A stretch of 64,000 bases of DNA from Geoanaerobacter pelophilus (lineage in GTDB: Bacteria; Desulfobacterota; Desulfuromonadia; Geobacterales; DSM-12255), in the NCBI RefSeq assembly GCF_018476885.1, contig NZ_JAHCVJ010000001.1, positions 496,001 to 560,000 of the forward strand. The letters are read 5' to 3'. Shown in pieces: positions 34,009-41,514 of the stretch. The notes below the pieces were generated by a model that ran no database searches, was not told where the DNA came from, and saw nothing but the letters and a program-made list of their open reading frames with translations. Position 1 is the stretch's first letter. The number at the start of each line of letters is the position of its first letter. A program made the position numbers and the translations under genes.

Positions 34009-34848
34009 TTGCATGACGAATCACAACCACAACTGTTTACAGACGCCAAAAACTCCTGTGTGCCTGATTCCTTCGAGCAGATATTGGCAAGCCTTGCCGC
34101 AAGGCCCAAATATCTTCCCGAATGGCCAGACGGACAAAGGGCAATGCCGAACGAAATATTGCGTTCGGCACTCTTCAACTGTCGGAACAGGAATCTTTCT
34201 CGCGTGTTCATGAAGGAAGCTGAAATAGCCGTGATTGGAGATGGCCAGGTTATCTACCGTGGCGAAGAATTGCGTCAGGACGATGAGCTTGTCTGGATGC
34301 ATCTCATGCATCTGATCAAGAAGATCCCGTTGGGGGAGTGTGTTGAGTTCACTCCCTATTCATTCATCAAGGCTCTCGGCTGGCCTATCAAGGGTCAGAA
34401 TTATGAACGGCTGCGAACGTGTCTCAGTCGTATGCAGGCGACGGCGCTGCGTATCCAGTCGAAGCGCCTGCAGTGCTTCATCAGCATCTCGCTGATTCAA
34501 AAGTTCATGTCGAAAAACGACCGGGATGAAAACCTTTCACGCTGGCAGGTCTGGGTTGGCAAGGAAATGCAGTTGCTGTTCGACGAAGAATTCCTGACCA
34601 GGGTGGCTTGGGAGACCAGGCGGTTATTGCCGGACGGAATTGCTTCAAAGCTTTTCGGCTACTGGGCGAGTCATCGCAAACCGTATCCGGTCAAGATCGA
34701 GACCTTGTTGAAGCTGTGCGGTTCCGGGATGAAAGCAAAGCACTTCAAGGCGGAATTGAAGAAGGCCCTCGATCTTCTGAAGGAGGTTGGTTTTCTGGAA
34801 GCGTGGGAATTTAAGAATGAACTTGTCGTGGTTACCCGGAGGTATTGA
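34009..34848 (+). CDS. trfA: TrfA-like plasmid replication initiator
   Basis: A 279-residue protein related to TrfA of IncP plasmids: LPEWPDGQRAMPNEILRSALF near residue 40, YRGEELRQDDELVWMHLMHL, then the winged-helix part (LGWPIKGQNYERLRTCLSRMQATALRI) and GIASKLFGYWASHRKPYPVKIETLLKLCGS. The start is TTG 34009, six bases after GGGAGG. An ATG four bases later is in another frame. TrfA binds iterons and loads the host helicase. Six iterons begin at the stop codon of this gene. Confidence 0.9.
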   Translation: MHDESQPQLFTDAKNSCVPDSFEQILASLAARPKYLPEWPDGQRAMPNEILRSALFNCRNRNLSRVFMKEAEIAVIGDGQVIYRGEELRQDDELVWMHLMHLIKKIPLGECVEFTPYSFIKALGWPIKGQNYERLRTCLSRMQATALRIQSKRLQCFISISLIQKFMSKNDRDENLSRWQVWVGKEMQLLFDEEFLTRVAWETRRLLPDGIASKLFGYWASHRKPYPVKIETLLKLCGSGMKAKHFKAELKKALDLLKEVGFLEAWEFKNELVVVTRRY

Positions 34849-34972
34849 CCTATGACCGACCTGACATTGACTTATGACCGACCCCCTATTGACCTTTGGC
34901 CGACCGGTACTGACTTATGGCCGACCAGAATACTGACTTTAGACCGACCGCACTCATGACTTATGACCGACC
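34846..34972 (+). repeat. Six iterons of the replication origin
   Basis: Direct repeats of TGACTTATGACCGACC and close variants start at 34846, 34868, 34890, 34911, 34934 and 34957. The spacing of 21-23 bp, two helical turns, puts all copies on one face of the DNA. The first copy contains the stop codon of the initiator gene. All copies have the same orientation. They are the expected binding sites of the TrfA-like protein. Confidence 0.92.
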
Positions 34973-35080
34973 GCCATGTTTCCATTTCCAGAAAACAATC
35001 GTTTGGTTACGGGGTTATCAACACCCGGCTAATCATCTTTTAACCATTATTTAACCAATAAGAGGCGTCAGATTGACAGG
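34973..35080 (+). other. Remainder of the origin: DnaA box and AT-rich segment
   Basis: TTATCAACA at 35015-35023 is a one-mismatch DnaA box. It is followed by an AT-rich stretch (about 35030-35062) with two TTTAACCA repeats, suited for strand opening. Iterons, DnaA box and AT-rich DNA in this order form a complete theta-type origin. Assignment is by arrangement. Confidence 0.65.
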
Positions 35081-35091
35081 AAGGAATATCG

Positions 35092-35409
35092 ATGAACTGC
35101 CCATTTCCGGATGAAGCAATGAAAACCGTGGTTTCGTATCTGCGCAGATCAGGCCAGACCGTTGTCTATTCCGAAGGCTCATTTGTCCTTAATAAAGGGA
35201 CTCCGAATCTCACCGTAATTGGACAAGCGTATGCAAACGGTGCGGTGTCGCTGACTGAGGACGGCTCAATTCAGGTATGCGGGGTGAGGATCATAGCGGA
35301 GATGGATACCATAAAGCTACGCAGAAAAGTTGAGGATCATCTTCGTAAATCGGCATCAAAGCAGGACATTATCCGCATAGCAGCATGTTTGGGAATCAGG
35401 TTGAAATAA
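35092..35409 (+). CDS. Hypothetical protein after the origin
   Basis: A 105-residue soluble protein with an AGGAAGGA ribosome site. It is beta-rich in the middle (QTVVYSEGSFVLNKG, LTVIGQAYANGAVSLTEDGSIQVCGVRII) and ends in a basic helix (RRKVEDHLRKSASKQDIIRIAACLGI). No family is recognised. It lies between the origin and the sigma-like gene, ahead of a strong terminator. Confidence 0.65.
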   Translation: MNCPFPDEAMKTVVSYLRRSGQTVVYSEGSFVLNKGTPNLTVIGQAYANGAVSLTEDGSIQVCGVRIIAEMDTIKLRRKVEDHLRKSASKQDIIRIAACLGIRLK

Positions 35410-35544
35410 CCGCTGATTCCTTTTTCCTGAAAAAGCCACATCAAATGGGTGGTATCGCGTCTGGATTCGGCACGTAAGCCGTATCTGGTTGCTGAATCGA
35501 AATTTCATTCTGGCACGGCCAGGCTCAAAGCATTGGGCACTGGC

Positions 35545-35587
35545 AAAGCCGGTCATCGGAGCACGACTCCGTGGCCGGCTTTTTTTA
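35545..35587 (+). terminator. Intrinsic terminator just before the sigma-like gene (possible attenuator)
   Basis: AAAGCCGG (35545-35552) pairs with CCGGCTTT (35575-35582), with an inner stem CGGAG/CTCCG, followed by a run of seven T. It ends only 17 bp before the start codon at 35604, so any transcript reaching the sigma-like gene from upstream must read through it. The preceding leader (35,410-35,544) holds CTGGCACGGCCAGG, part of which could pair with CCGTGGCC of the terminator. Confidence 0.75.
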
Positions 35588-35603
35588 TCTGGAGGGTTCA
35601 ATC

Positions 35604-36161
35604 ATGGACTTTCAGCAAGCGGCTGCATGGGTAAAGGACCATCAGCCAGTAATCAAAGGCTATATCGCTAAATACCGAAGATTCTCCCCTTACGAAGAAT
35701 GCGACTACATGCAAGAAGCATTTGAGGCGGCAATGATTGCGGCAGTACGCAGCAAACAGAAGCACATTCGCTTCGAGGCTGCCTTCTGGAAGGTATTCCG
35801 CAGCCAGATAAGTGTCATAACCCCTTCTCCGGACATACTGACCCACGGATCAAACTCAATTCCCTCCCATCTGTGTACCGAAGATCTCGCGGCAATATCC
35901 GGCAAACGCAATAAAGGCAGACAAAAACAGCCGAATACAGAGGCAATCTACAATTCGATCTGTCATCTCCTCACCGAAAAAGAACAGCAGGTTCTCTATC
36001 TGTCACTGGGGATCGGAATGGAAGGGAGGCTCTCAAACTACGAGATTGCCGAACGCTTGGGATGCGTCGTTTCAAATGTGCGCGATATTCTCAACAGGGC
36101 AATGGTGCGGGTCAAGACTCTGGTCAGCAGCGGGGCCATTGATCCCCAGCGTTTCGCATAA
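35604..36161 (+). CDS. Sigma-70-like protein of the element
   Basis: A 185-residue protein from ATG 35604 (GGAGGG 7-8 nt upstream). Residues about 20-60 resemble sigma region 2 (YRRFSPYEECDYMQEAFEAA), and residues 122-172 are a clear region 4 helix-turn-helix (LTEKEQQVLYLSLG, SNYEIAERLGCVVSNVRDIL, MVRVKTLV). The linker is short, with no region 1.1 or 3. Its likely targets are the three copies of the 20-bp promoter-like element in this element. That link is inference; a sigma-like helix-turn-helix regulator without polymerase binding is the alternative. Confidence 0.78.
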   Translation: MDFQQAAAWVKDHQPVIKGYIAKYRRFSPYEECDYMQEAFEAAMIAAVRSKQKHIRFEAAFWKVFRSQISVITPSPDILTHGSNSIPSHLCTEDLAAISGKRNKGRQKQPNTEAIYNSICHLLTEKEQQVLYLSLGIGMEGRLSNYEIAERLGCVVSNVRDILNRAMVRVKTLVSSGAIDPQRFA

Positions 36162-36197
36162 CGATTTTTCAGCAACAACGAACACAGGAGATCACCA

Positions 36198-36686
36198 ATG
36201 AACCTGGAGGAAGCAGCAGCAACATATCGACCGGTATCACAGAAAGCTCTTAAACGATTGGTCAACGATGGCCTCATATCAGAGCCGTTGACCGACTCGG
36301 ATCAGCACACGTTGTCAGTCCTCTGTCAAATCTGGTCCAGCGAATGGTATGTGGCCCAGATGAACATGACGTTCAAACCCGACAAGAGAGCTCTCATACT
36401 GGCCTTTCCCAATTTCGGAAAGATTGAGCGCTACATCCTGAACTCCTACCTCCCCGATGAGTTCAAGCAGAAATCGCGAGTTTCGATCATGGAAGTATCA
36501 AAGCGTATCCGCGAGTTTTTTCATATCGAATACCCGGAGTTCAAGATCATGCGTATCCGTCAGATCGCCTACAACATGCTACGGAACAGACGGGGGGAAA
36601 CCAGAAAACTTTTCCTTGCGCTTTCGGCTCTTGAACGGAAGTCATCCCAAAAACGTCTGGAGAAATCTGTCAAAAAATCCAAATAA
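36198..36686 (+). CDS. Hypothetical protein
   Basis: A 162-residue basic protein behind AGGAG. The N-terminal half is mixed (LKRLVNDGLISEPLTDSDQH), the C-terminal half strongly helical and basic (SIMEVSKRIREFFHIEYPEF, RIRQIAYNMLRNRRGETRKL, SSQKRLEKSVKKSK), suggesting nucleic-acid binding. It follows the sigma-like gene by 36 bp. I do not recognise a family. Confidence 0.65.
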   Translation: MNLEEAAATYRPVSQKALKRLVNDGLISEPLTDSDQHTLSVLCQIWSSEWYVAQMNMTFKPDKRALILAFPNFGKIERYILNSYLPDEFKQKSRVSIMEVSKRIREFFHIEYPEFKIMRIRQIAYNMLRNRRGETRKLFLALSALERKSSQKRLEKSVKKSK

Positions 36687-36724
36687 CAAACTTTTCTAAG
36701 GAAAGTCTTTGTAGAAAAGTTTGT
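36686..36724. promoter_or_regulatory. Inverted repeat upstream of the HicB-like gene
   Basis: ACAAACTTTTCT (36686-36697) and AGAAAAGTTTGT (36713-36724) are perfect 12-base arms around a 15-nt spacer that has its own AAAG/CTTT symmetry. It is AT-rich with no T-run, so an operator fits better than a terminator. The gene starting at 36,741/36,744 follows directly. Confidence 0.5.
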
Positions 36725-36740
36725 ATTACATTGAGGAGGC

Positions 36741-37364
36741 ATGATGCAAATTGAGGATTTGGAAGAAATACTCAACAACCGGATCATCGAGTCATATTCG
36801 GCCGGCTTTAGCGTAGTGGAGATCACCAAGGCACTCAGGAAAACCAGCGTCGATTTCGTTCACAGCTTGCTGCGGGAAACAGGGCATATTCCTGCCATGG
36901 CCAGAAGCGAATACCGGCGTCAATATGAAATCGATCCCAAATTGACGTTGGCATTTCGTAAAAAGGGCTTCTCCTTTGGCCGCTGGTGCCTTGGCTGGAA
37001 AATGGACCCTTCATCGGCTACGGCTGAACTCAAAACTGCACCAGGAGAAGGAATCGCGACCTCAGCTCATATAGCGCTACAGAGAGACTTCCCGGAAGTA
37101 TTCTTCAGCATGTTTGGCGGCAAAAGGCTCAAACAGAGGAAGAAAAGAAAAACCTCCACCCAGCCGGCTTCGCTCAGAATCGACTGGGATGTCGAACGCA
37201 AAACATTCTTTGCCACTGTTCCGGAGTATCCGATGATCGAAGGACGAGGAAAAGATTGGGACGAAGCGTTTTACACCATAAAATCCGCGTTTAGAATGCA
37301 GGAGTACATCATGAGGTTGAACCGACTCGATCCAGATTCACTGAATGACGGTATGGCTCATTGA
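36741..37364 (+). CDS. Hypothetical protein with helix-turn-helix start and HicB-like end
   Basis: A 207-residue protein. Two adjacent ATGs (36741, 36744) follow GAGGAGG; spacing favours the second. The first 60 residues are helical (LNNRIIESYSAGFSVVEITKAL could be a helix-turn-helix). A lysine-rich linker (KRLKQRKKRKT) leads to a C-terminal LRIDWDVERKTFFATVPEYP, GRGKDWDEAFYTIKSAFRMQ, the strand-strand-helix pattern of HicB antitoxins. No HicA-like toxin gene is beside it, so it would be an orphan regulator. Confidence 0.6.
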   Translation: MMQIEDLEEILNNRIIESYSAGFSVVEITKALRKTSVDFVHSLLRETGHIPAMARSEYRRQYEIDPKLTLAFRKKGFSFGRWCLGWKMDPSSATAELKTAPGEGIATSAHIALQRDFPEVFFSMFGGKRLKQRKKRKTSTQPASLRIDWDVERKTFFATVPEYPMIEGRGKDWDEAFYTIKSAFRMQEYIMRLNRLDPDSLNDGMAH

Positions 37365-37499
37365 TGGTGGCATTTTAGCCACCATCCTTAGAATAACGGC
37401 AAATTGGCTCATTCATGGCTACTTTTTCGCTGCCATAGATGCCACTAAAATTTGATATCTCCAAATGGCAGCCATTTTGGACCCCATTTTCGCCACCGG
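37363..37499. repeat. TGGC/GCCA-rich repeats before parM, candidate partition site
   Basis: The region starts with a perfect hairpin, GATGGTGGC (37363-37371) and GCCACCATC (37378-37386). Further TGGC and GCCA words recur at irregular short intervals (TGGCTCATTCATGGCTAC, GCTGCCATAGATGCCAC, ATGGCAGCCATTTTGG, CGCCACCGG). A block of short repeats upstream of parM fits the centromere and operator bound by ParR. No coding frame is evident here. Confidence 0.45.
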
Positions 37500-37519
37500 A
37501 ACCTGCCCCCCCTATAGAT
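37500..37519 (+). promoter_or_regulatory. Shared promoter-like element, copy 3 (partition operon)
   Basis: AACCTGCCCCCCCTATAGAT, identical to the copy before the transfer operon. It ends 47 bp upstream of the parM start codon. It directly follows the TGGC/GCCA repeats, so ParR bound there could also regulate it. Confidence 0.7.
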
Positions 37520-37566
37520 ATTAATTATGGAGGCGTAAATGCCTCACAAAAATATCGGGGGTAGTT

Positions 37567-38454
37567 ATGAATGTATTGGTGTGTGATCTCGGATTTTCTT
37601 CGGCCAAGTGGATCTATGGGGATCGTAAGGGAAGAATAATCTCCGCGTTCAGTTACAACGGCGACAGCCTGTTGGTGGGTGAGGACTCCTTGATGTCTTC
37701 CGGCTCTTCCTATCTGAAAACAATGGAAGAACTGGTTCGCTATTATCCGGTCTTTGTCGAGCAGTGCCAAAAGCAGGCAGATACCGAAGGAGATATTCTT
37801 CTTGCTGTAGGTCTCCCATATTCCTATTGGCAGGAGCAGCACAAGCCCGGGGGGGCGGTTCCCGCATTGGCAAAGTCGCTGGCAGGAGGTTCCATCAAGG
37901 ATGTTGCCGTTTTCCCTCAGGGGCTGGGAGGACTCAGGGACTATTTGGATGGCTTGCCGGAACGACCGACTGGAAACGTTCTGGGCATCGACATCGGATT
38001 CAACACCATCATCTTTACCCTGTTCTCGCCGCATCGAAAGCAGATCATTCATGGCAAGACCCTCAATAAACGTGGTGTCCACCAGATGGCAACCAGCTTT
38101 CTCCTTCCCCGGATCAAGGAGCTCGCACCATCAGGAACCTTCACCCCGGTCGAAATTGCATTCCTTATCGAAAAAGGTTATCTGCAATACGGCTTTGAAC
38201 GCCACGACGTGACGAGAGAGATCCAGGAAGCAGGTGTCGCATATATTGAGCACATCATAAGGGACATTCAGGGGGAACTGCAGGCTCATGTCGGCATGCA
38301 CGCTGATTTTGATCGGGTCCTGTTATTCGGCGGTGGCGCTGCCTTGCTGAAAAACGAATTGCCGGCAAGAAATATTGAAGTGGTTGTCCTACCCGAGCCT
38401 GAGTACGCTAATGCCAGAGGGTTTCAGTCACTCGCTTTTGGAAAGGGTGTGTAA
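37567..38454 (+). CDS. parM: ParM-like actin-family partition ATPase
   Basis: A 295-residue actin-like ATPase. The three nucleotide-binding motifs are visible: CDLGFSSAKW (residues 6-15, phosphate 1), IDIGFNT (141-147, phosphate 2) and FGGGA (254-258, adenosine). ATG 37567 follows GGGGGTAG. ParM filaments push plasmid copies apart when bound to ParR at the centromere. Together with the TrfA-like initiator and iterons it shows that the element has, or had, a self-replicating stage. Confidence 0.9.
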   Translation: MNVLVCDLGFSSAKWIYGDRKGRIISAFSYNGDSLLVGEDSLMSSGSSYLKTMEELVRYYPVFVEQCQKQADTEGDILLAVGLPYSYWQEQHKPGGAVPALAKSLAGGSIKDVAVFPQGLGGLRDYLDGLPERPTGNVLGIDIGFNTIIFTLFSPHRKQIIHGKTLNKRGVHQMATSFLLPRIKELAPSGTFTPVEIAFLIEKGYLQYGFERHDVTREIQEAGVAYIEHIIRDIQGELQAHVGMHADFDRVLLFGGGAALLKNELPARNIEVVVLPEPEYANARGFQSLAFGKGV

Positions 38455-38455
38455 T

Positions 38456-38770
38456 ATGCCCCAATACTCCATCAAGCTATGTACCTATGATCCGACAATC
38501 ATCAACGCGTTTGATCGATTGCGCAAAAACAGGAAGCAGGCGGCATTCACCCATGAAGCGCTTAAACAGTTCCTTTCCACGGAGAAGGGGTGCCAAGTGC
38601 TTTTGCTTATGGAGGGGAAGACCGCTACGGAAACCTCTCCGCCGTCTATTCCTTTGCAGTCTGATAAACAATGTATAGAAACACCGGTTCAACGAGTTGG
38701 AGCAAAGCCCCATTCTGCATTTACGCCGCAAAACGATAGCAGTAGCGTGTTGGACAGTATATTGGAGTGA
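38456..38770 (+). CDS. parR: ParR-like partition adaptor
   Basis: A 104-residue protein one base after the parM stop. The N-terminal ribbon-helix-helix (QYSIKLCTYDPTIINAFDRL, FTHEALKQFLSTEKG) matches the ParR/StbB layout, and the C-terminal half is disordered and ends in SSSVLDSILE, a short helix suited to bind ParM. Assigned mainly by position, size and fold. Confidence 0.75.
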   Translation: MPQYSIKLCTYDPTIINAFDRLRKNRKQAAFTHEALKQFLSTEKGCQVLLLMEGKTATETSPPSIPLQSDKQCIETPVQRVGAKPHSAFTPQNDSSSVLDSILE

Positions 38771-38902
38771 ATGACGTTTGGGAGGCCGGCACTACACACC
38801 TTCGAATTATACAGCTTAAAACTATAAAAATATCTTTAACTTTATAAAATCAGCATTTTGTGGTATCTATTATTACGAAATACATTATTTTGCGAGTTAC
38901 CC

Positions 38903-40384
38903 ATGACGCTAAACATGAAAAAATTACCACTGCTGTTTCTCTCCGACTCAAATACATCGGGGGCGATCAGCCGTGAAGTCAAGGCTGGGCGTGTTCGCAA
39001 AATCGGCCCAAGGCTCTACACAACCAACATCAATGACGACCCCGCGTACATCATTCGACAGAACTGGTTGCAGGCATTGTCCCTGCTTTTACCGGGATGC
39101 GTCGTGAGTAACCGTACAGCACTTGAAAGTCGCGTTTCTCCCGCTGGCCGGGTATATGTCACCGGAGAATATCCCCGGTCTCTCGAACTGCATGGCACAA
39201 AGTTCATCCAAATAAAGGGACCGCCACCAGTCGAAGGGGATACCCCCTTGCTGGGAATATTCATGTCATCCCGTGCCCGTGCTCTACTTGAAAATCTTAC
39301 CCCCTCCCGGGAGCGAAGCGGTGGCGAGTTGAAAAACCTTCCGCGCGAACTGATTGAACGTCGGCTGGCAGAACAGTTGAACGTGGAGAAAGAAAAGTCG
39401 ATCAACCGGCTGCGTGATCAGGCCCGGCTCATTGCGCCACAACTGGGACTGGAGAAAGAGTTTGCCGAGCTGGACGATATTATCGGCACATTGCTCAGGA
39501 CACGTAAAGCCACACTTGCCGACCCGATTGCCAAAGCACACCAGCTTGGCGCCCCATATGATCCGCATGCACTGGAGCATGTGGAAGCGCTCTGGTCCGT
39601 CCTGGCGTCTAATCCGTATAAATACTGTCCAACGAGTAGCGGTTCTGGACCGTCATTTTACACTGTTGCCTTCTTTGATTCATATTTTTCCAATTACATC
39701 GAAGGGACCCGGTTCCAAGTAGACGAGGCCAAGGAAATCGTGGATTCGGGAGTCATCCCAACAATACGGCCTGCTGACGGACACGATATCCTTGGCACGT
39801 ATCGAGTGGTAAGCAGCCTGGATAACATGCGACAGACACCAGGGACAGCGGAAGAGATGATTGCACTTCTGCGTGCCAGGCACACCGACATCATGGTCGG
39901 GCGACCCGACAAGAGACCAGGGCAATTCAAAAAGGAAACAAACTTTGCCGGTGCAACCCGTTTCGTTGATCCCGATCTGGTTCAAGGCACCCTTATGCAA
40001 GGCTTTGGAATGTACAAGTCACTTGAGCACCCGTTTGCCCGTGCTCTTCTGATAATGTTCCTCGTTGCAGAGGTACACCCCTTTGACGACGGAAACGGAC
40101 GAACAGCACGGGCCATGATGAATTCTGAGCTGGTAGCTGCAGACGAAACACGGATTATCATCCCCTCGGTGTTCAGGAATGAATATGTTGCCTCGCTTAA
40201 ACGATTGACCAATCACCTGCAACCGGAGTCATTCATAAGTGTCATGTCATTTGCGCGGGAGTTCGTCTTCAATGTTTCCTTTGAAGACTATGGCACAGCC
40301 AGATTACAGATGGAGGAATGCCATGCCTTTGATGATCCGGCGGATGACAAGAAATTGCTTATCCCGAACAATCTCTCAACGTAG
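38903..40384 (+). CDS. Fic protein with N-terminal AbiEi-like winged helix
   Basis: A 493-residue protein. Residues 1-100 look like the winged helix of AbiEi antitoxins (ISREVKAGRVRKIGPRLYTT, then SLLLPGCVVSNRTALESRV). The Fic domain follows, with the catalytic motif HPFDDGNGRTAR (about 392-403) complete, and upstream an inhibitory helix SNYIEG (263-268) of the (S/T)xxxE(G/N) type. That makes it a class II, self-inhibited AMP transferase. Targets are unknown. ATG 38903 lacks a strong ribosome site; ATG 38915 is an alternative. It has its own AT-rich leader and terminator. Confidence 0.88.
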   Translation: MTLNMKKLPLLFLSDSNTSGAISREVKAGRVRKIGPRLYTTNINDDPAYIIRQNWLQALSLLLPGCVVSNRTALESRVSPAGRVYVTGEYPRSLELHGTKFIQIKGPPPVEGDTPLLGIFMSSRARALLENLTPSRERSGGELKNLPRELIERRLAEQLNVEKEKSINRLRDQARLIAPQLGLEKEFAELDDIIGTLLRTRKATLADPIAKAHQLGAPYDPHALEHVEALWSVLASNPYKYCPTSSGSGPSFYTVAFFDSYFSNYIEGTRFQVDEAKEIVDSGVIPTIRPADGHDILGTYRVVSSLDNMRQTPGTAEEMIALLRARHTDIMVGRPDKRPGQFKKETNFAGATRFVDPDLVQGTLMQGFGMYKSLEHPFARALLIMFLVAEVHPFDDGNGRTARAMMNSELVAADETRIIIPSVFRNEYVASLKRLTNHLQPESFISVMSFAREFVFNVSFEDYGTARLQMEECHAFDDPADDKKLLIPNNLST

Positions 40385-40450
40385 CAAACAACGGCTTCCT
40401 GATGCACAGTCATCACGATCCAGCATAAAAATCTATCGAGCTTAAATAGA

Positions 40451-40485
40451 AAAGTGGGTGAACTTACGGGTTCACCCACTTTTTT
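40451..40485 (+). terminator. Terminator of the Fic gene
   Basis: AAAGTGGGTGAAC (40451-40463) pairs with GTTCACCCACTTT (40470-40482) across a 6-nt loop, followed by T residues. It is likely bidirectional because A residues precede the left arm. Confidence 0.88.
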
Positions 40486-40861
40486 ATTCGGTGCTCACTG
40501 CGAGACTTGCATCATTATCCGCGCTGTCCGCAACAACAGAGCCCCGAATAATGCGCTATTAATCAATTAACTCAATATGTTATCCAGAAAGCAGATGCAT
40601 AAACGGATGCAAAGTGTTCGAAAGTGTAAAGTAGGAGGCAGAATTATTTTCAGCAATCATCCCATCGTTCCCGCCGTTTTTATCAATAATTTACTTTTAC
40701 TGATGTCGGTTTCACCACTAAGTCTAATAATACAAGTAGGTTACACGTAAAGAATAACGTATGCCTGATTCTTCAACGTTCAAAACGTCGCAGACTATTT
40801 CTTATTGTCTCAGAAACAAACGGATGCAAAAACGGATGCAAGGGGCAAGATAGGCATAAAA
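40486..40861. other. Non-coding element end with AAACGGATGCAA repeats
   Basis: No credible gene in about 375 bp. The word AAACGGATGCAA occurs at 40601-40612, 40818-40829 and 40830-40841, the last two in tandem, all in the same orientation. The position next to the tRNA suggests arm-type integrase or excisionase sites, or a decayed integrase end. Neither is proven. Confidence 0.4.
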
Positions 40862-40890
40862 AAGGGGTTAGACCTGACGTCTAACCCCTT
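40862..40890 (-). terminator. Terminator downstream of tRNA-Gly
   Basis: AAGGGGTTAGAC (40862-40873) and GTCTAACCCCTT (40879-40890) form a 12-bp stem. Read on the minus strand it is followed by a T-run (TTTTTTTATG), as expected 8 bp after the tRNA 3' end. Confidence 0.85.
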
Positions 40891-40898
40891 GATTTTAT

Positions 40899-40973
<75 letters not shown>

Positions 40974-41043
40974 GTGAGGTGGTATTTTTATCGTACAACG
41001 ACGTCTGTTGTCAATAGTTTTGAATCGCTCATATGCCAAAAAG

Positions 41044-41068
41044 AAGAGCCCGCTCATCGCGGGCTCTT
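41044..41068 (-). terminator. Terminator of flgM
   Basis: AAGAGCCCGC (41044-41053) and GCGGGCTCTT (41059-41068) with loop TCATC. On the minus strand the stem is followed by CTTTTTGG. It separates flgM from the tRNA gene. Confidence 0.85.
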
Positions 41069-41092
41069 TCGGAAACATTATGATGCTTGGTG

Positions 41093-41419
41093 TTAGGCTG
41101 ATGCGCCTTTCAGAAAAGCTCCAATCTGAGTAATCATTTTTTCTGCAACATTCCGGCTGCCAGGATCGTAAGAATTTGATTCAAGCTGGGCCTTGATCTG
41201 CGCAACCTTGTCAGCCCTGAACTGTTCAGCCGATTTCACCTCTGAGGCAGCTGCATTGATACTGTTGGCAGTCTGAGAGATGGACAGTTTATCCGACTTG
41301 CCGGCTCGGCTTGACTGCTCTGACTGTTTATTCGACTGTTGCTGTTGTTGAACCTGATTTACCGATTCATCGCGGATGAATGCAGGGTTTATCTGTTGAC
41401 TGGTTGGCTCAATCCTCAT
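41093..41419 (-). CDS. flgM: FlgM-like anti-sigma-28 factor
   Basis: A 108-residue protein. The N-terminal half is glutamine/serine-rich and disordered. The C-terminal half matches FlgM (KSDKLSISQTANSINAAA, FRADKVAQIKAQLESNSYDPGSRNVAEKMI), which binds the flagellar sigma factor until export. ATG 41419 follows GGAGGTGAG. It stands apart from any visible flagellar operon, next to the tRNA, so the assignment rests on sequence pattern. Confidence 0.78.
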   Translation of the reverse strand: MRIEPTSQQINPAFIRDESVNQVQQQQQSNKQSEQSSRAGKSDKLSISQTANSINAAASEVKSAEQFRADKVAQIKAQLESNSYDPGSRNVAEKMITQIGAFLKGASA

Positions 41420-41514
41420 TCCATCTCACCTCCGCAGTGCTAAATTATAATAAATATCGGCACCACTTGAAAAAACTTTAGTAAAAAAGTGATTTAATAG
41501 ATTTTTTCTATCAA

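Noticed and set aside
34846-34972. CRISPR array
   Set aside because: The repeats are 16 bp with 5-7 bp spacers, far too tight; they are iterons beside a replication initiator.
35440-35580. Possible cyclic di-GMP (GEMM-type) riboswitch before the sigma-like gene, because of GGCAAAGCC and a GAAA
   Set aside because: The conserved GEMM core and the paired order are not present; only short words agree. Kept as a terminator with a possible attenuator.
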